A stretch of DNA of 64,000 nt from Blautia_A aquisgranensis (GTDB lineage Bacteria > Bacillota > Clostridia > Lachnospirales > Lachnospiraceae), in assembly GCF_040096615.1 (NCBI RefSeq), contig NZ_JBBMEJ010000015.1, forward strand, positions 1 to 64,000, read 5' to 3'. Position numbers and translations under genes: made by a program. Below, piece by piece: positions 6,454 to 15,549 of the stretch (positions are counted from its first letter, which is position 1; each line of letters starts with the position of its first letter). The notes under the pieces are model-generated. The model was not told the DNA's origin and searched no databases. It saw only the letters and a program-made list of their open reading frames with translations.

Positions 6454-9138
6454 ATGAACTACGGAAAAAGATCCACTTCAAAGAAGCGGAACGCTCTGAT
6501 CTCCCGTACTTCCATGATGGGAAAAAGAGCTCACGTTTCATTTATCCGGGTTTTATTTACAGCTCTGATTGCTGTCTGCGTCATGGTTGTCTGCCTTGGC
6601 ATCGGCTCTTTCCGGGGCGTGATTGCCGGTGCACCCGATGTCAACAATGTGGATATTTCACCTCTCGGATATGCAACCTTCCTGTATGACGATCAGGGCA
6701 CTCAGCTCCGACAGCTTTCAGCACCTACATCCAATCGTCTTCCCGTATCTCTGGAACAGATTCCGGTAAGTCTGCAGCATGCTGTCGTGGCAATTGAGGA
6801 TGAGCGTTTTTACGAACATAACGGTATTGATGTCCGTGGTATCGCACGTGCTGCCATGAAGGCACTTACAACCGGTAATTTTTCGGAAGGTGCCAGTACA
6901 ATCACACAGCAGCTTCTGAAGAACAATGTTTTCACAGACTGGACCAGCGAGTCCACACAGTTGGAACGTTTCACCCGTAAATTTCAGGAACAGTACCTTG
7001 CTGTAGAGATTGAAAAAAAATATGACAAAGATGTGATTCTTGAAAATTACCTGAACACCATCAATCTCGGAGCTGGTTCCTACGGTGTACAGGCTGCATC
7101 TAAGAAATATTTTAACAAAGATGTATGGGATCTGAATCTCTCCGAGTGTGCAACTCTTGCCGGTATCACTCAGAACCCTACCAAATTCAATCCTATTACC
7201 AATCCAAAATCTAACGCTAAGAGACGGAAAGAAGTTCTTGATCATATGCTGGATCAGAAATATATCTCTCAGGATGAATACAACGAAGCACTGAATGACG
7301 ATGTTTATTCCCGCATTCAGCTTGCTCAGATGGAAAATACCGAAGAAGAAAGTACTGTCTACACTTATTTTGAAGATGAAGTTACCAATCAGGTTATCAG
7401 TGATCTCATGAATATCAAGGGATACACCAAAACTCAGGCTACCAACCTTCTTTACAGTGGCGGACTGAAGATCATGACCACACTGGATTCCAATATTCAG
7501 AATATTCTTGACGAAGAATATTCAAATCCTGATAATTATCCATCTGATGTGCAGTATGAACTTGATTATGCACTGACTGTACAAAATCCTCAGGGTGAAC
7601 AGGTCAATTACAGCAAAGAAATGCTGCAGCTCTACTTCCGTGACCAGGATCCTGAATTCGATCTTCTCTTCAGCTCTCCAGAGGAAGGTCAACAATATGT
7701 TGATCAATATAAGGCTAATATTCTTGCTGATGGAAGTACTGTCGTTTCCGAACGTGTAAACTTCGCACCACAGCCACAGTCCTCCATGACTGTGATTGAT
7801 CAGCACACCGGCTATGTAAAAGCCCTGATCGGTGGCCGTGGTGAAAAAACAGCCAGCCTTACCCTGAACCGTGCAACAGATACTACCAGACAGCCCGGTT
7901 CAACTTTTAAGATCGTATCTACCTATGCACCGGCTCTTAATGAGAAAGGGGATACACTGGCAACTACTTTTATGGATGAACCATACGAATACCCAGACGG
8001 TTCTCCTGTCAACAATGCATCCCGGAGCTACGGTGGTGAAACAACCATCCGCAAAGCCATCCAGAATTCCATTAACGTCGTAGCTGTTAAATGTCTGGAA
8101 CAGGTAACACCAGCCCTTGGTCTTAAATATCTGGATGATTTCGGATTTACCACACTTGCCCACGGAACAGAAGCTGACAAAGATAACAACGGAAATATCT
8201 GGAGCGACGCCAACCTGGCAACCGCTCTTGGCGGAATCACCAAAGGTGTCAAAAATGTTGAGCTCTGTGCTGCATACGCGGCCATTGCAAACAATGGAAA
8301 TTATATCAAGCCAATTTACTATACACAGATTCTTGACCATGATGGCAATGTACTGATTGAGAACTCCTCTGTTTCCAAGTCCGTAATCAAGGACAGCACT
8401 GCTTTTCTTCTTACAAGTGCCATGGAAGATGTTGTCACAAAAGGTACCGGTACAGCCTGCCAGCTTGACAATATGACAGTTGCCGGAAAAACCGGTACAA
8501 CCGAAGATTATAATGATCTCTGGTTTGTTGGTTATACACCATATTATACATGTGCTGTATGGTCCGGATACGATAATAATGAAAAGATTCCTGAAGATGC
8601 CCGTAACTTCCACAAAACACTCTGGCAAAAAGTTATGAGCCGTATCCATGAAGGTCTGGAAAATAAAGATTTCGAAATGCCTTCCAGTGTGGAAAAAGCC
8701 AGCATCTGCTCGGAAACCGGTCTTCTGCCACGTGCAGGCTGCCCAACCATTACAGAATACTTCGATATCTCCAGTCTTCCTACAGAATACTGTGACCAGC
8801 ATTTCTACGGAAATGATGATGATTATAATTATGACTACAATTATGATGAAGACTATTATTATAATGAGGATTCCGACTCAGATACAGACGTAATTCCATC
8901 CGCAGCTCCGGACAGTACAGAAAACACGGAGAACGGAGACAATACCGACAATGGTTCCGGCGATAACAACAATGATAATACCAACGATAACACTGACAAT
9001 GTGGAAGGCGATAATGGCAGTGATAACAATGCTGATAACGGCGAGAACAACGATGCCGGTGAGAATTCCGGCACCGACAACGGTGATAACGGCGGTGACG
9101 ACACCGGTGAAAGCGATGATCCGATAGAATACTATTGA
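6454..9138 (+). CDS. Class A penicillin-binding protein (glycosyltransferase-transpeptidase)
   Basis: A bifunctional peptidoglycan synthase of the PBP1A/PonA type, 894 residues, anchored by one N-terminal membrane segment (about 31-55) after a basic cytoplasmic tail. The GT51 domain has the catalytic EDERFYEHNG motif (E115) and GASTITQQLLKN. The transpeptidase domain has STFK (S483, K486), an SIN motif after it, and KTGTT beginning at K679. After the catalytic domain there is a Tyr/Asp/Asn stretch followed by a tail of roughly 100 residues made almost only of Asp, Asn, Gly, Glu and Thr, presumably disordered and outside the membrane. A strong terminator follows. Confidence 0.94.
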   Translation: MNYGKRSTSKKRNALISRTSMMGKRAHVSFIRVLFTALIAVCVMVVCLGIGSFRGVIAGAPDVNNVDISPLGYATFLYDDQGTQLRQLSAPTSNRLPVSLEQIPVSLQHAVVAIEDERFYEHNGIDVRGIARAAMKALTTGNFSEGASTITQQLLKNNVFTDWTSESTQLERFTRKFQEQYLAVEIEKKYDKDVILENYLNTINLGAGSYGVQAASKKYFNKDVWDLNLSECATLAGITQNPTKFNPITNPKSNAKRRKEVLDHMLDQKYISQDEYNEALNDDVYSRIQLAQMENTEEESTVYTYFEDEVTNQVISDLMNIKGYTKTQATNLLYSGGLKIMTTLDSNIQNILDEEYSNPDNYPSDVQYELDYALTVQNPQGEQVNYSKEMLQLYFRDQDPEFDLLFSSPEEGQQYVDQYKANILADGSTVVSERVNFAPQPQSSMTVIDQHTGYVKALIGGRGEKTASLTLNRATDTTRQPGSTFKIVSTYAPALNEKGDTLATTFMDEPYEYPDGSPVNNASRSYGGETTIRKAIQNSINVVAVKCLEQVTPALGLKYLDDFGFTTLAHGTEADKDNNGNIWSDANLATALGGITKGVKNVELCAAYAAIANNGNYIKPIYYTQILDHDGNVLIENSSVSKSVIKDSTAFLLTSAMEDVVTKGTGTACQLDNMTVAGKTGTTEDYNDLWFVGYTPYYTCAVWSGYDNNEKIPEDARNFHKTLWQKVMSRIHEGLENKDFEMPSSVEKASICSETGLLPRAGCPTITEYFDISSLPTEYCDQHFYGNDDDYNYDYNYDEDYYYNEDSDSDTDVIPSAAPDSTENTENGDNTDNGSGDNNNDNTNDNTDNVEGDNGSDNNADNGENNDAGENSGTDNGDNGGDDTGESDDPIEYY

Positions 9139-9162
9139 TCATATTAAAGTCTTCAAAATTAC

Positions 9163-9208
9163 AAAAAGTGTGAATTCCATTTTTCATTTTTGGAATTCAC
9201 ACTTTTTA
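9163..9208. terminator. Bidirectional terminator after the PBP gene
   Basis: A perfect hairpin AAAAAGTGTGAATTCCA / TGGAATTCACACTTTTT with an 11-base loop separates the PBP gene (+) from the converging ROK kinase gene (-). Confidence 0.92.
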
Positions 9209-9256
9209 TTTGTCTGATTATCTGATGTATATCACATCGGAAAACTTATTCTTTTA

Positions 9257-10192
9257 TCAGAGCACCATCTTGGCTGCGCCGTAAATTCCGGCATCATTGC
9301 CAAGTGTTGCGATCACGATCGGAGTATCCTTGCATGCTGTGAAAGCATACTCTTTATAATATTTCTGAATACAGTCAATGAGCGGCTGTCCTGCTCTGGA
9401 AACACCACCGCCGATTACGATAGTCTCAGGATCTACAATACTGGTAAAGATTGCCAGGGAACCGCCAAGCTGCTCGCCGACTTTTTCCATGGTTGCAACT
9501 GCTACCGGATCATTGGCCTTAAAGGCATCCAGAACGGATTTCGCGGAAATATTCTCTTTATTACGAAGAACACTGTCTGCGTCAGATACAGCAAGCTCTC
9601 TCTTTGCCATACGGACGATTCCTGTTGCTGAGGCAAACTGCTCAAGGCATCCTTTGTTTCCACAGTTGCAGGCTTCTTTTTCGTGATGATCCACATTGGC
9701 ATGTCCGATTTCTCCACCGGCTCCGTGATGACCGGTTACGATCTTTCCGTCAACGATGATTCCACCGCCGACACCAGTTCCCAGAGTAACCATGATCACA
9801 TCAGAAGAACCAGCTGCTGCGCCCTTCCATGCCTCACCAAGAGCTGCAACATTGGCATCGTTGCCGGCTTTTGCATGAAGGCCTGTGAGATCTTCCAGTT
9901 CCTTGACAACATTCTTATATCCCCAGTAAAGGTTTACTGCACACGGAACCTCACCGGCTGCATTGACCGGTCCCGGAACACCGATTCCAACACCTTCCAC
10001 ATCATCTTTTGAAATGCCTTTTTCTTCGATCTTGGCATTTACGGTTGCTGCCACATCCGGAAGGATCTGGTCTCCGTTATTCTCCTTACGGGTAGGGATC
10101 TCCCATTTCTCAAGAAGTGTACCATCTGTGCGGAAAAGTCCGCATTTTACAGTTGTTCCGCCTACATCAATTCCAAAACAATATGTTCCCAT
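9257..10192 (-). CDS. glcK: ROK family glucokinase
   Basis: Probable cytosolic glucokinase feeding free glucose into glycolysis, 311 residues. The phosphate-binding loop DVGGTTVK lies at the N-terminus, and the ROK signature appears as GHHGAGGEIGH and the zinc-binding cluster CNCGNKGCLEQ. No N-terminal helix-turn-helix is present, so it is a kinase and not a NagC-type repressor. It lies 13 bases downstream of hprK, and the pair probably forms one sugar-control operon. Substrate preference for glucose is inferred from the family. Confidence 0.9.
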   Translation of the reverse strand: MGTYCFGIDVGGTTVKCGLFRTDGTLLEKWEIPTRKENNGDQILPDVAATVNAKIEEKGISKDDVEGVGIGVPGPVNAAGEVPCAVNLYWGYKNVVKELEDLTGLHAKAGNDANVAALGEAWKGAAAGSSDVIMVTLGTGVGGGIIVDGKIVTGHHGAGGEIGHANVDHHEKEACNCGNKGCLEQFASATGIVRMAKRELAVSDADSVLRNKENISAKSVLDAFKANDPVAVATMEKVGEQLGGSLAIFTSIVDPETIVIGGGVSRAGQPLIDCIQKYYKEYAFTACKDTPIVIATLGNDAGIYGAAKMVL

Positions 10193-10205
10193 CTCTTATC
10201 CTCTC

Positions 10206-11150
10206 TTACTCTTCCTCTGGATTTTCTCTTTTTTTGGCAAGGTTTGCCTGAACACGCTTATAAAGTGCCTCTGCTGCATTGTAGCCCATCTTCTTCTGTC
10301 TGTGGTTGACAGCTGCTGCCTCAACGATGATCGCCAGGTTACGGCCCGGACGGATCGGAAGGGAATGGCATACGACCTTGTTTCCAAGATATTCTGTATA
10401 TTCCTCATGAAGCCCAAGACGGTCATACTCCTTATCTCTGTCCCACTCCTCAAGCTTGATAACAAGGTCAATAGACTGGGTATCCTTAACGCTCTCTACA
10501 CCAAACAGGGTCTTTACATCAATGATGCCGATACCACGAAGCTCGATAAAATGTCGTGTGATATCCGGTGCAGAACCTACCAGCGTAACATCACTGACCT
10601 TACGGATCTCAACAACATCATCACTGACAAGACGATGTCCACGTTTGATCAGCTCCAGAGCAGCCTCACTCTTACCGATTCCGCTCTCACCTGTGATCAG
10701 GATTCCCTCACCGTAAACATCTACCAGCACACCATGAATGGAAATGCACGGCGCAAGCTGCACACCAAGCCAGCGGATGATCTCTGCCATAAAGCTTGAA
10801 GTTGTTCTTTCTGTCACGAATGTCGGAACATTATATTTAACAGCCAGATCGATCATGTCCTGTGACGGACGTGTCATAGTACTGAAAATAACACATGGGA
10901 TCTTGCTGGAGATAAAACGCTCATATTTAAAACGTCTCTCTTCCTCATTAAGCTGCATCAGGTACGTATACTCTACATATCCGATGATCTGTACACGCTC
11001 ATTTGCAAAATGCTCCAGATATCCGGTAAGCTGAAGCGCAGGTCTGTTGATCTCTGCAGTCTTAATCACAATGTCGGACAGGTCGATCTCCGGAGTCAGA
11101 TTGGTAAGCTCCAGCTCCTGTGCCATCTTTGTCAACTGTACACCCTTCAT
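10206..11150 (-). CDS. hprK: HPr kinase/phosphorylase
   Basis: HprK/P phosphorylates HPr on serine 46 and so controls carbon catabolite repression through CcpA. The 314-residue protein has the N-terminal domain, then the P-loop GESGIGKS at residues 154-161 and the family signature IELRGIGIID (near 205-215). The catalytic histidine region SIHG is at 138-141. An alternative start eight codons later (MAQELEL) is possible. Pairing with a ROK kinase matches its regulatory role. Confidence 0.95.
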   Translation of the reverse strand: MKGVQLTKMAQELELTNLTPEIDLSDIVIKTAEINRPALQLTGYLEHFANERVQIIGYVEYTYLMQLNEEERRFKYERFISSKIPCVIFSTMTRPSQDMIDLAVKYNVPTFVTERTTSSFMAEIIRWLGVQLAPCISIHGVLVDVYGEGILITGESGIGKSEAALELIKRGHRLVSDDVVEIRKVSDVTLVGSAPDITRHFIELRGIGIIDVKTLFGVESVKDTQSIDLVIKLEEWDRDKEYDRLGLHEEYTEYLGNKVVCHSLPIRPGRNLAIIVEAAAVNHRQKKMGYNAAEALYKRVQANLAKKRENPEEE

Positions 11151-11258
11151 ACTTTTTTGTCTCCTTTTCGCTGAAAGTTTGCATTCTCACCACCTGTTCC
11201 GGCGTGAGACACCTTATTTATAATTATACACAATTGCCATTAAAACTTCAATGCAGCA

Positions 11259-13136
11259 TCAGGATTTTGCCCCAGTTTCTTTCGTTTCTCCTGCCCTGTG
11301 AAAAAACTCGTAAACCTGGCGGGCGCTTCCCGCGTTCATGCTCTCTGTCTGCGCCAGTTCTTCCTCGGACGCATCCCGGATATTTTCCACAGATTTAAAT
11401 TTACGCAGGAGAGCTTTTCTTCTTGTATCGCCGATTCCCGGGATATCATCCAGAATGGAATGCACCTGCTCCTTGCTTCGAAGAGAACGGTGATATTCAA
11501 TTGCAAATCGGTGGGCCTCATCCTGGATCCTTGTAATAAGCCTGAAGCCTTCACTGGATGTATCAATGGGAATCTCCACATTATCAAAATATAAGCCCCT
11601 TGTCCTGTGGTGATCATCCTTTACCATGCCACACACAGGAATGCTGATTCCAAGCTCGTTCAGCACTTTCAGGGCTATGTTTACCTGACCTCTTCCACCA
11701 TCCATCAATATCAGATCCGGAAGCCTTGCAAAGCTGTCAAACTCTCCGTTGCTCTCATGGGTGAATCTTCTTGTCAACACCTCTTCCATGCTGGCGTAAT
11801 CATTCGGTCCCTGCACCCATTTGATCTTGAATTTACGATAATCGCTGCGCTTCGGGCGTCCTTTTTCGTAAACCACCATGGAGCCTACAGACTCAAAACC
11901 GCTGATGTTTGAGATATCGTAAGCCTCCATTCGTACCACATCCTTAAGGCCAAGCCATTCTTCCACTTCATGAACGGCTCCGATGGTACGGCCTTCCTCT
12001 CTTTTAATCCGCTCGCGATCCTTTGAGAGAACCATGCGGGCATTTTCCAGAGCAAGCTCCACAAGCTTCTCTTTTGTTCCTTTTTTCGGAACACGGATAT
12101 GAACCTTCTGTTTCCGCCTGGAAGTCAGCCATTCTTCGATGATATCTGCATCCTCGATCTCACTTTGCAGCATGATCTCAGAAGGAATAAACGGTGTTCC
12201 TGCATAAAACTGTTTCAAAAAACTTGACAGCACCTGGGCTTTTGTGTCCCCCTTCGCCACACGTAGATAAAAGTGATCCCGCCCGATCAGCTTGCCATCC
12301 CGGATAAAAAACACCTGCACAACTGCATCCTGATCCCTGAGGTCCTCACTGTCGTCCATGGCCACTGCGATAATATCCCGATCCTCCTGGCCGTAACCGG
12401 TGATCTTCTGACGCTCGCCGATCTTCTGAATGCTGCGGATCAGATCGCGGCACTCCATGGCATCTTCATACCTCATCTCCTCCGAAGCTTTCTGCATTTT
12501 TTCCATAAGTTCATCAATAGTGTCCTGAAAATCACCATTCAGAAAACGGATCACACGGTTGATATTTCCTCGGTATTCTTCCTGGCTGATATATCCCTGG
12601 CAGGGAGCCTTGCACTGCTTCATATGATAGTACAGACAGGGCCTGTCTTTTCCGGTATCTCTTGGCAGATTCCGGTTGCAGGAGCGCACCTGATACAGCT
12701 TTCGCACAAGCTCGATCACGTCTTTCACCGCACCGCCGCTTGTATAAGGACCAAAGTATCTGGCCTTGTCTTTTTTCATCCTCCTGGCAAAAAGTACTCT
12801 GGGATACGGCTCATGAACCGTTACCTTGATAAACGGATAGCTCTTGTCGTCCTTTAGCATCGTGTTATATTTCGGCCGATGTTCCTTGATCAGATTGCAT
12901 TCCAGAACCAGTGCCTCCAGTTCAGAGTCCGTAATAATGTACTCAAACCTGGTTATGTGTGTAACCATCTGTTCGATCTTGGCACCTTTGTTGCGGCTGC
13001 TCTGAAAATACTGTCGCACCCTGTTCTTAAGGCTGATTGCCTTTCCAACGTAGATGATCTCATCCTTCTCGCCATGCATGATATAAACTCCCGGTTTTGC
13101 CGGAAGCTTTTTTAATTCTTCCTCGATTATAAACAT
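11259..13136 (-). CDS. uvrC: Excinuclease ABC subunit C
   Basis: UvrC makes both incisions in nucleotide excision repair. The start at 13136 (625 residues) is preceded by AGGAG and begins MFIIEEELKKLP directly before the GIY-YIG domain (PGVYIMHGEKDEIIYVGKA); upstream in-frame codons run into the ftsH terminator and are rejected. A UVR motif region follows near residue 200, then the UvrC RNase H-fold domain, and a C-terminal helix-hairpin-helix pair with IPGIGDTRR. It is separated from ftsH by a terminator, so it probably has its own promoter or depends on read-through. Confidence 0.95.
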   Translation of the reverse strand: MFIIEEELKKLPAKPGVYIMHGEKDEIIYVGKAISLKNRVRQYFQSSRNKGAKIEQMVTHITRFEYIITDSELEALVLECNLIKEHRPKYNTMLKDDKSYPFIKVTVHEPYPRVLFARRMKKDKARYFGPYTSGGAVKDVIELVRKLYQVRSCNRNLPRDTGKDRPCLYYHMKQCKAPCQGYISQEEYRGNINRVIRFLNGDFQDTIDELMEKMQKASEEMRYEDAMECRDLIRSIQKIGERQKITGYGQEDRDIIAVAMDDSEDLRDQDAVVQVFFIRDGKLIGRDHFYLRVAKGDTKAQVLSSFLKQFYAGTPFIPSEIMLQSEIEDADIIEEWLTSRRKQKVHIRVPKKGTKEKLVELALENARMVLSKDRERIKREEGRTIGAVHEVEEWLGLKDVVRMEAYDISNISGFESVGSMVVYEKGRPKRSDYRKFKIKWVQGPNDYASMEEVLTRRFTHESNGEFDSFARLPDLILMDGGRGQVNIALKVLNELGISIPVCGMVKDDHHRTRGLYFDNVEIPIDTSSEGFRLITRIQDEAHRFAIEYHRSLRSKEQVHSILDDIPGIGDTRRKALLRKFKSVENIRDASEEELAQTESMNAGSARQVYEFFHRAGETKETGAKS

Positions 13137-13189
13137 AAATTTTCTCCTGATACGGTAAGTATATGACATTCCTGTTACCCGGATATTGA

Positions 13190-13216
13190 GAAAACCGGGA
13201 TCTCTCCCGGTTTTTC
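13190..13216. terminator. Terminator between ftsH and uvrC
   Basis: Hairpin AAAACCGGGA / TCCCGGTTTTT with loop TCTC, immediately after the ftsH stop on the minus strand. Confidence 0.85.
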
Positions 13217-13227
13217 TCTGATCTGTT

Positions 13228-15372
13228 TTATGCCTCTGATCCCGGCTGTTTTTCTGTTTCTGTGTCAGCACTGTCCTCTGCCGGCTGTTTTGCTTCGGTT
13301 TTCACTTCTGCTGCCTGTGCATCTGCTGAGTCTGATTTCGATTCGGTTTTCTCTTCAGGTGCTACGGATGCTTTATCTTCTGTATCTGCTGCTAAATTCT
13401 CTGCTTCCAGAACCGGCTGTTTAACAGATACTTCTTTTTCATCCTCAGAAAGTACCAGATCATCCAGATTCTCCGGAATATCCAGTCCATGCTGTACTGC
13501 ACGGAGGATCTTCATGAATTCTTTTCCGGTGATGGTCTCCTTGCGGATCAGATACTCTGCGATCTTATCCATCTCGGTCCTGTGGCTTCCGAGAATCCTC
13601 TTGGCTTCCTCATAGGAATGATGGAGAAGTTTCATAACCTCATGGTCAATCTCGGTTGCTGTATCGTCACCACAGTTCAATACAGCTCTTCCGCTTAAGT
13701 ACTGATTCTCCTGGGTCGCCAGTCCCATCAGTCCGAATTTCTCGGACATACCATACTGTGTGATCATGGCTCTTGCCACCTTGGTGGCCTGCTCAATATC
13801 ATTGGCTGCACCGGTAGTCACCGTATCAAAAACAAGCTCCTCCGCAGCACGTCCGCCAAGATATCCTACCAGCATAGCTTCCAGCTCTTTCTTGGTGTTG
13901 AGGTATTTTTCCTCCTCAGGCACCTGCATAACATAGCCGAGAGCTCCCATGGTACGGGGTACGATGGTAATCTTCTGTACAGGCTCTGCATCTTTCTGCA
14001 ATGCGTTTACCAGTGCATGTCCCACCTCATGATAGGAAACAATACGGCGTTCCTGCTTGCTTAAGATGCGGTCTTTCTTCTCCTTACCTACCAGAACCAC
14101 CTCAACGGATTCCTCAAGATCCTTCTGGGATACTGCCTTACGTCCTTTCTTAACTGCAAGGATGGCAGCTTCGTTTATCATGTTTGCAAGATCAGAACCT
14201 ACGGCTCCGGAAGTTGCAAGAGCGATCGCCTCAAAATCCACGGTATCATCCAGAAGCACATTCTTGGCATGTACTTTCAGGATATCCACACGTCCCTTAA
14301 GATCCGGACGGTCTACGATAACGCGTCTGTCAAAACGTCCCGGACGGAGAAGTGCCGGGTCAAGAACCTCCGGTCTGTTGGTCGCTGCCAGGATCAGAAG
14401 GCCCTTGGAAGTATCAAAACCATCCATTTCTGCAAGCAGCTGGTTCAAGGTCTGCTCACGCTCGTCATTCCCACCGCCATAGCGGGAATCACGGCTCTTA
14501 CCGATTGCATCGATCTCATCGATGAACACGATACACGGAGCATTCTTCTTGGCTTCCTCAAAAAGATCACGGACACGGGATGCGCCCACACCAACAAACA
14601 TCTCCACAAATTCCGAACCGGAAAGGGAGAAAAACGGTACCTGCGCTTCACCGGCAACTGCCTTGGCAAGCAGTGTCTTACCGGTTCCCGGAGGGCCTAC
14701 AAGAAGTGCTCCCTTGGGAAGCTTGGCTCCAATGGCTGTATATTTCTCCGGATTATGAAGAAAATCCACAACCTCCTGAAGTGATTCCTTGGCCTCATCC
14801 TGACCTGCCACATCCTTGAAGGTAACGCCTGTCTCTTTCTGTACATAAGCCTTGGCCTTGCTCTTGCCAACGCCCATTCCCATGATTCCGCCGCCTTTGT
14901 TCATACGGCGCATGGAGAACATCAGAAGACCGAAAAGAAGAAGTGTCGGCAGTACCACACTGAGAATCATGGCAATAAACTCTCCGAATGCATCCGGCGG
15001 GTCTGTCTCAAACTTGATTCCTTTACCTTCCAGTCTCTTGGTAAGTGCCGTGCTGTCCTCTGTCTTCGTCGTGTAGTAGCTTACATCCTCATACTTGGAG
15101 TTCTGCTTCTTGGGCACGATCGTTAAAGTACTGGACTGGATCGTTACTTCCTTAACCTGGTCCTTATCCACCATATCGATAAATTTATCATAGGAGATCT
15201 CACTGCTGTTGTCCTTCAGCATGTTGGTAAACAATGCGAAGCAGACCAGTGTGACCAAGAGACATATCAGAAAAGCCAGAATCGACTGATGATTCTTATT
15301 GGGTCCCTGTTTCTTCGGATCCCTGTTATCAGGTCTTTTACCATCCTGATCATTATTCAGTTGATTATTCAT
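13228..15372 (-). CDS. ftsH: ATP-dependent zinc metalloprotease FtsH
   Basis: Membrane AAA+ protease that degrades misfolded membrane proteins and selected regulators. It has 714 residues: a membrane segment at about 30-49, an extracytoplasmic loop, a second membrane segment at about 131-154, Walker A GPPGTGKT (226-233), Walker B FIDEIDAIG, the second region of homology NRPEVLDPALLRPGRFD, and the zinc site HEVGH (H448, E449, H452). The last 80 or so residues form an acidic Ala/Glu/Ser-rich tail not needed for catalysis. Its promoter is in the short gap shared with the DUF1846 gene. Confidence 0.97.
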   Translation of the reverse strand: MNNQLNNDQDGKRPDNRDPKKQGPNKNHQSILAFLICLLVTLVCFALFTNMLKDNSSEISYDKFIDMVDKDQVKEVTIQSSTLTIVPKKQNSKYEDVSYYTTKTEDSTALTKRLEGKGIKFETDPPDAFGEFIAMILSVVLPTLLLFGLLMFSMRRMNKGGGIMGMGVGKSKAKAYVQKETGVTFKDVAGQDEAKESLQEVVDFLHNPEKYTAIGAKLPKGALLVGPPGTGKTLLAKAVAGEAQVPFFSLSGSEFVEMFVGVGASRVRDLFEEAKKNAPCIVFIDEIDAIGKSRDSRYGGGNDEREQTLNQLLAEMDGFDTSKGLLILAATNRPEVLDPALLRPGRFDRRVIVDRPDLKGRVDILKVHAKNVLLDDTVDFEAIALATSGAVGSDLANMINEAAILAVKKGRKAVSQKDLEESVEVVLVGKEKKDRILSKQERRIVSYHEVGHALVNALQKDAEPVQKITIVPRTMGALGYVMQVPEEEKYLNTKKELEAMLVGYLGGRAAEELVFDTVTTGAANDIEQATKVARAMITQYGMSEKFGLMGLATQENQYLSGRAVLNCGDDTATEIDHEVMKLLHHSYEEAKRILGSHRTEMDKIAEYLIRKETITGKEFMKILRAVQHGLDIPENLDDLVLSEDEKEVSVKQPVLEAENLAADTEDKASVAPEEKTESKSDSADAQAAEVKTEAKQPAEDSADTETEKQPGSEA

Positions 15373-15398
15373 TTTTTTCCTCCTCTTGTCATTCCTTT

Positions 15399-15427
15399 AT
15401 TATAAAGATAAAACTCGTATAAATCAA
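15399..15427 (-). promoter_or_regulatory. Promoter of ftsH
   Basis: Minus-strand -35 TTGATT (15427-15422), 17-base spacer, -10 TATAAT (15404-15399), followed by AGAGGAGG shortly before the ftsH ATG. Confidence 0.7.
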
Positions 15428-15472
15428 CCGCGAGATTGTAAAAATACCAGTTAAAAACCACTCACTTGGATA

Positions 15473-15502
15473 TTGCCAGCGAATGTAAATTTGTAGTATA
15501 CT
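15473..15502 (+). promoter_or_regulatory. Promoter of the DUF1846 gene
   Basis: Plus-strand -35 TTGCCA (15473-15478), 18-base spacer, -10 TATACT (15497-15502). The gene's ribosome binding site AGGAGAGG follows before the ATG at 15550. Confidence 0.6.
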
Positions 15503-15549
15503 ATTCCCAGTGATTTAGAAAAAATGAAATAGGAGAGGAAATCAGACAA

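Noticed and set aside
6718..8802. Long minus-strand frames opposite the penicillin-binding protein gene
   Set aside because: Shadow frames with biased, cysteine-rich translations; the plus-strand gene is complete.
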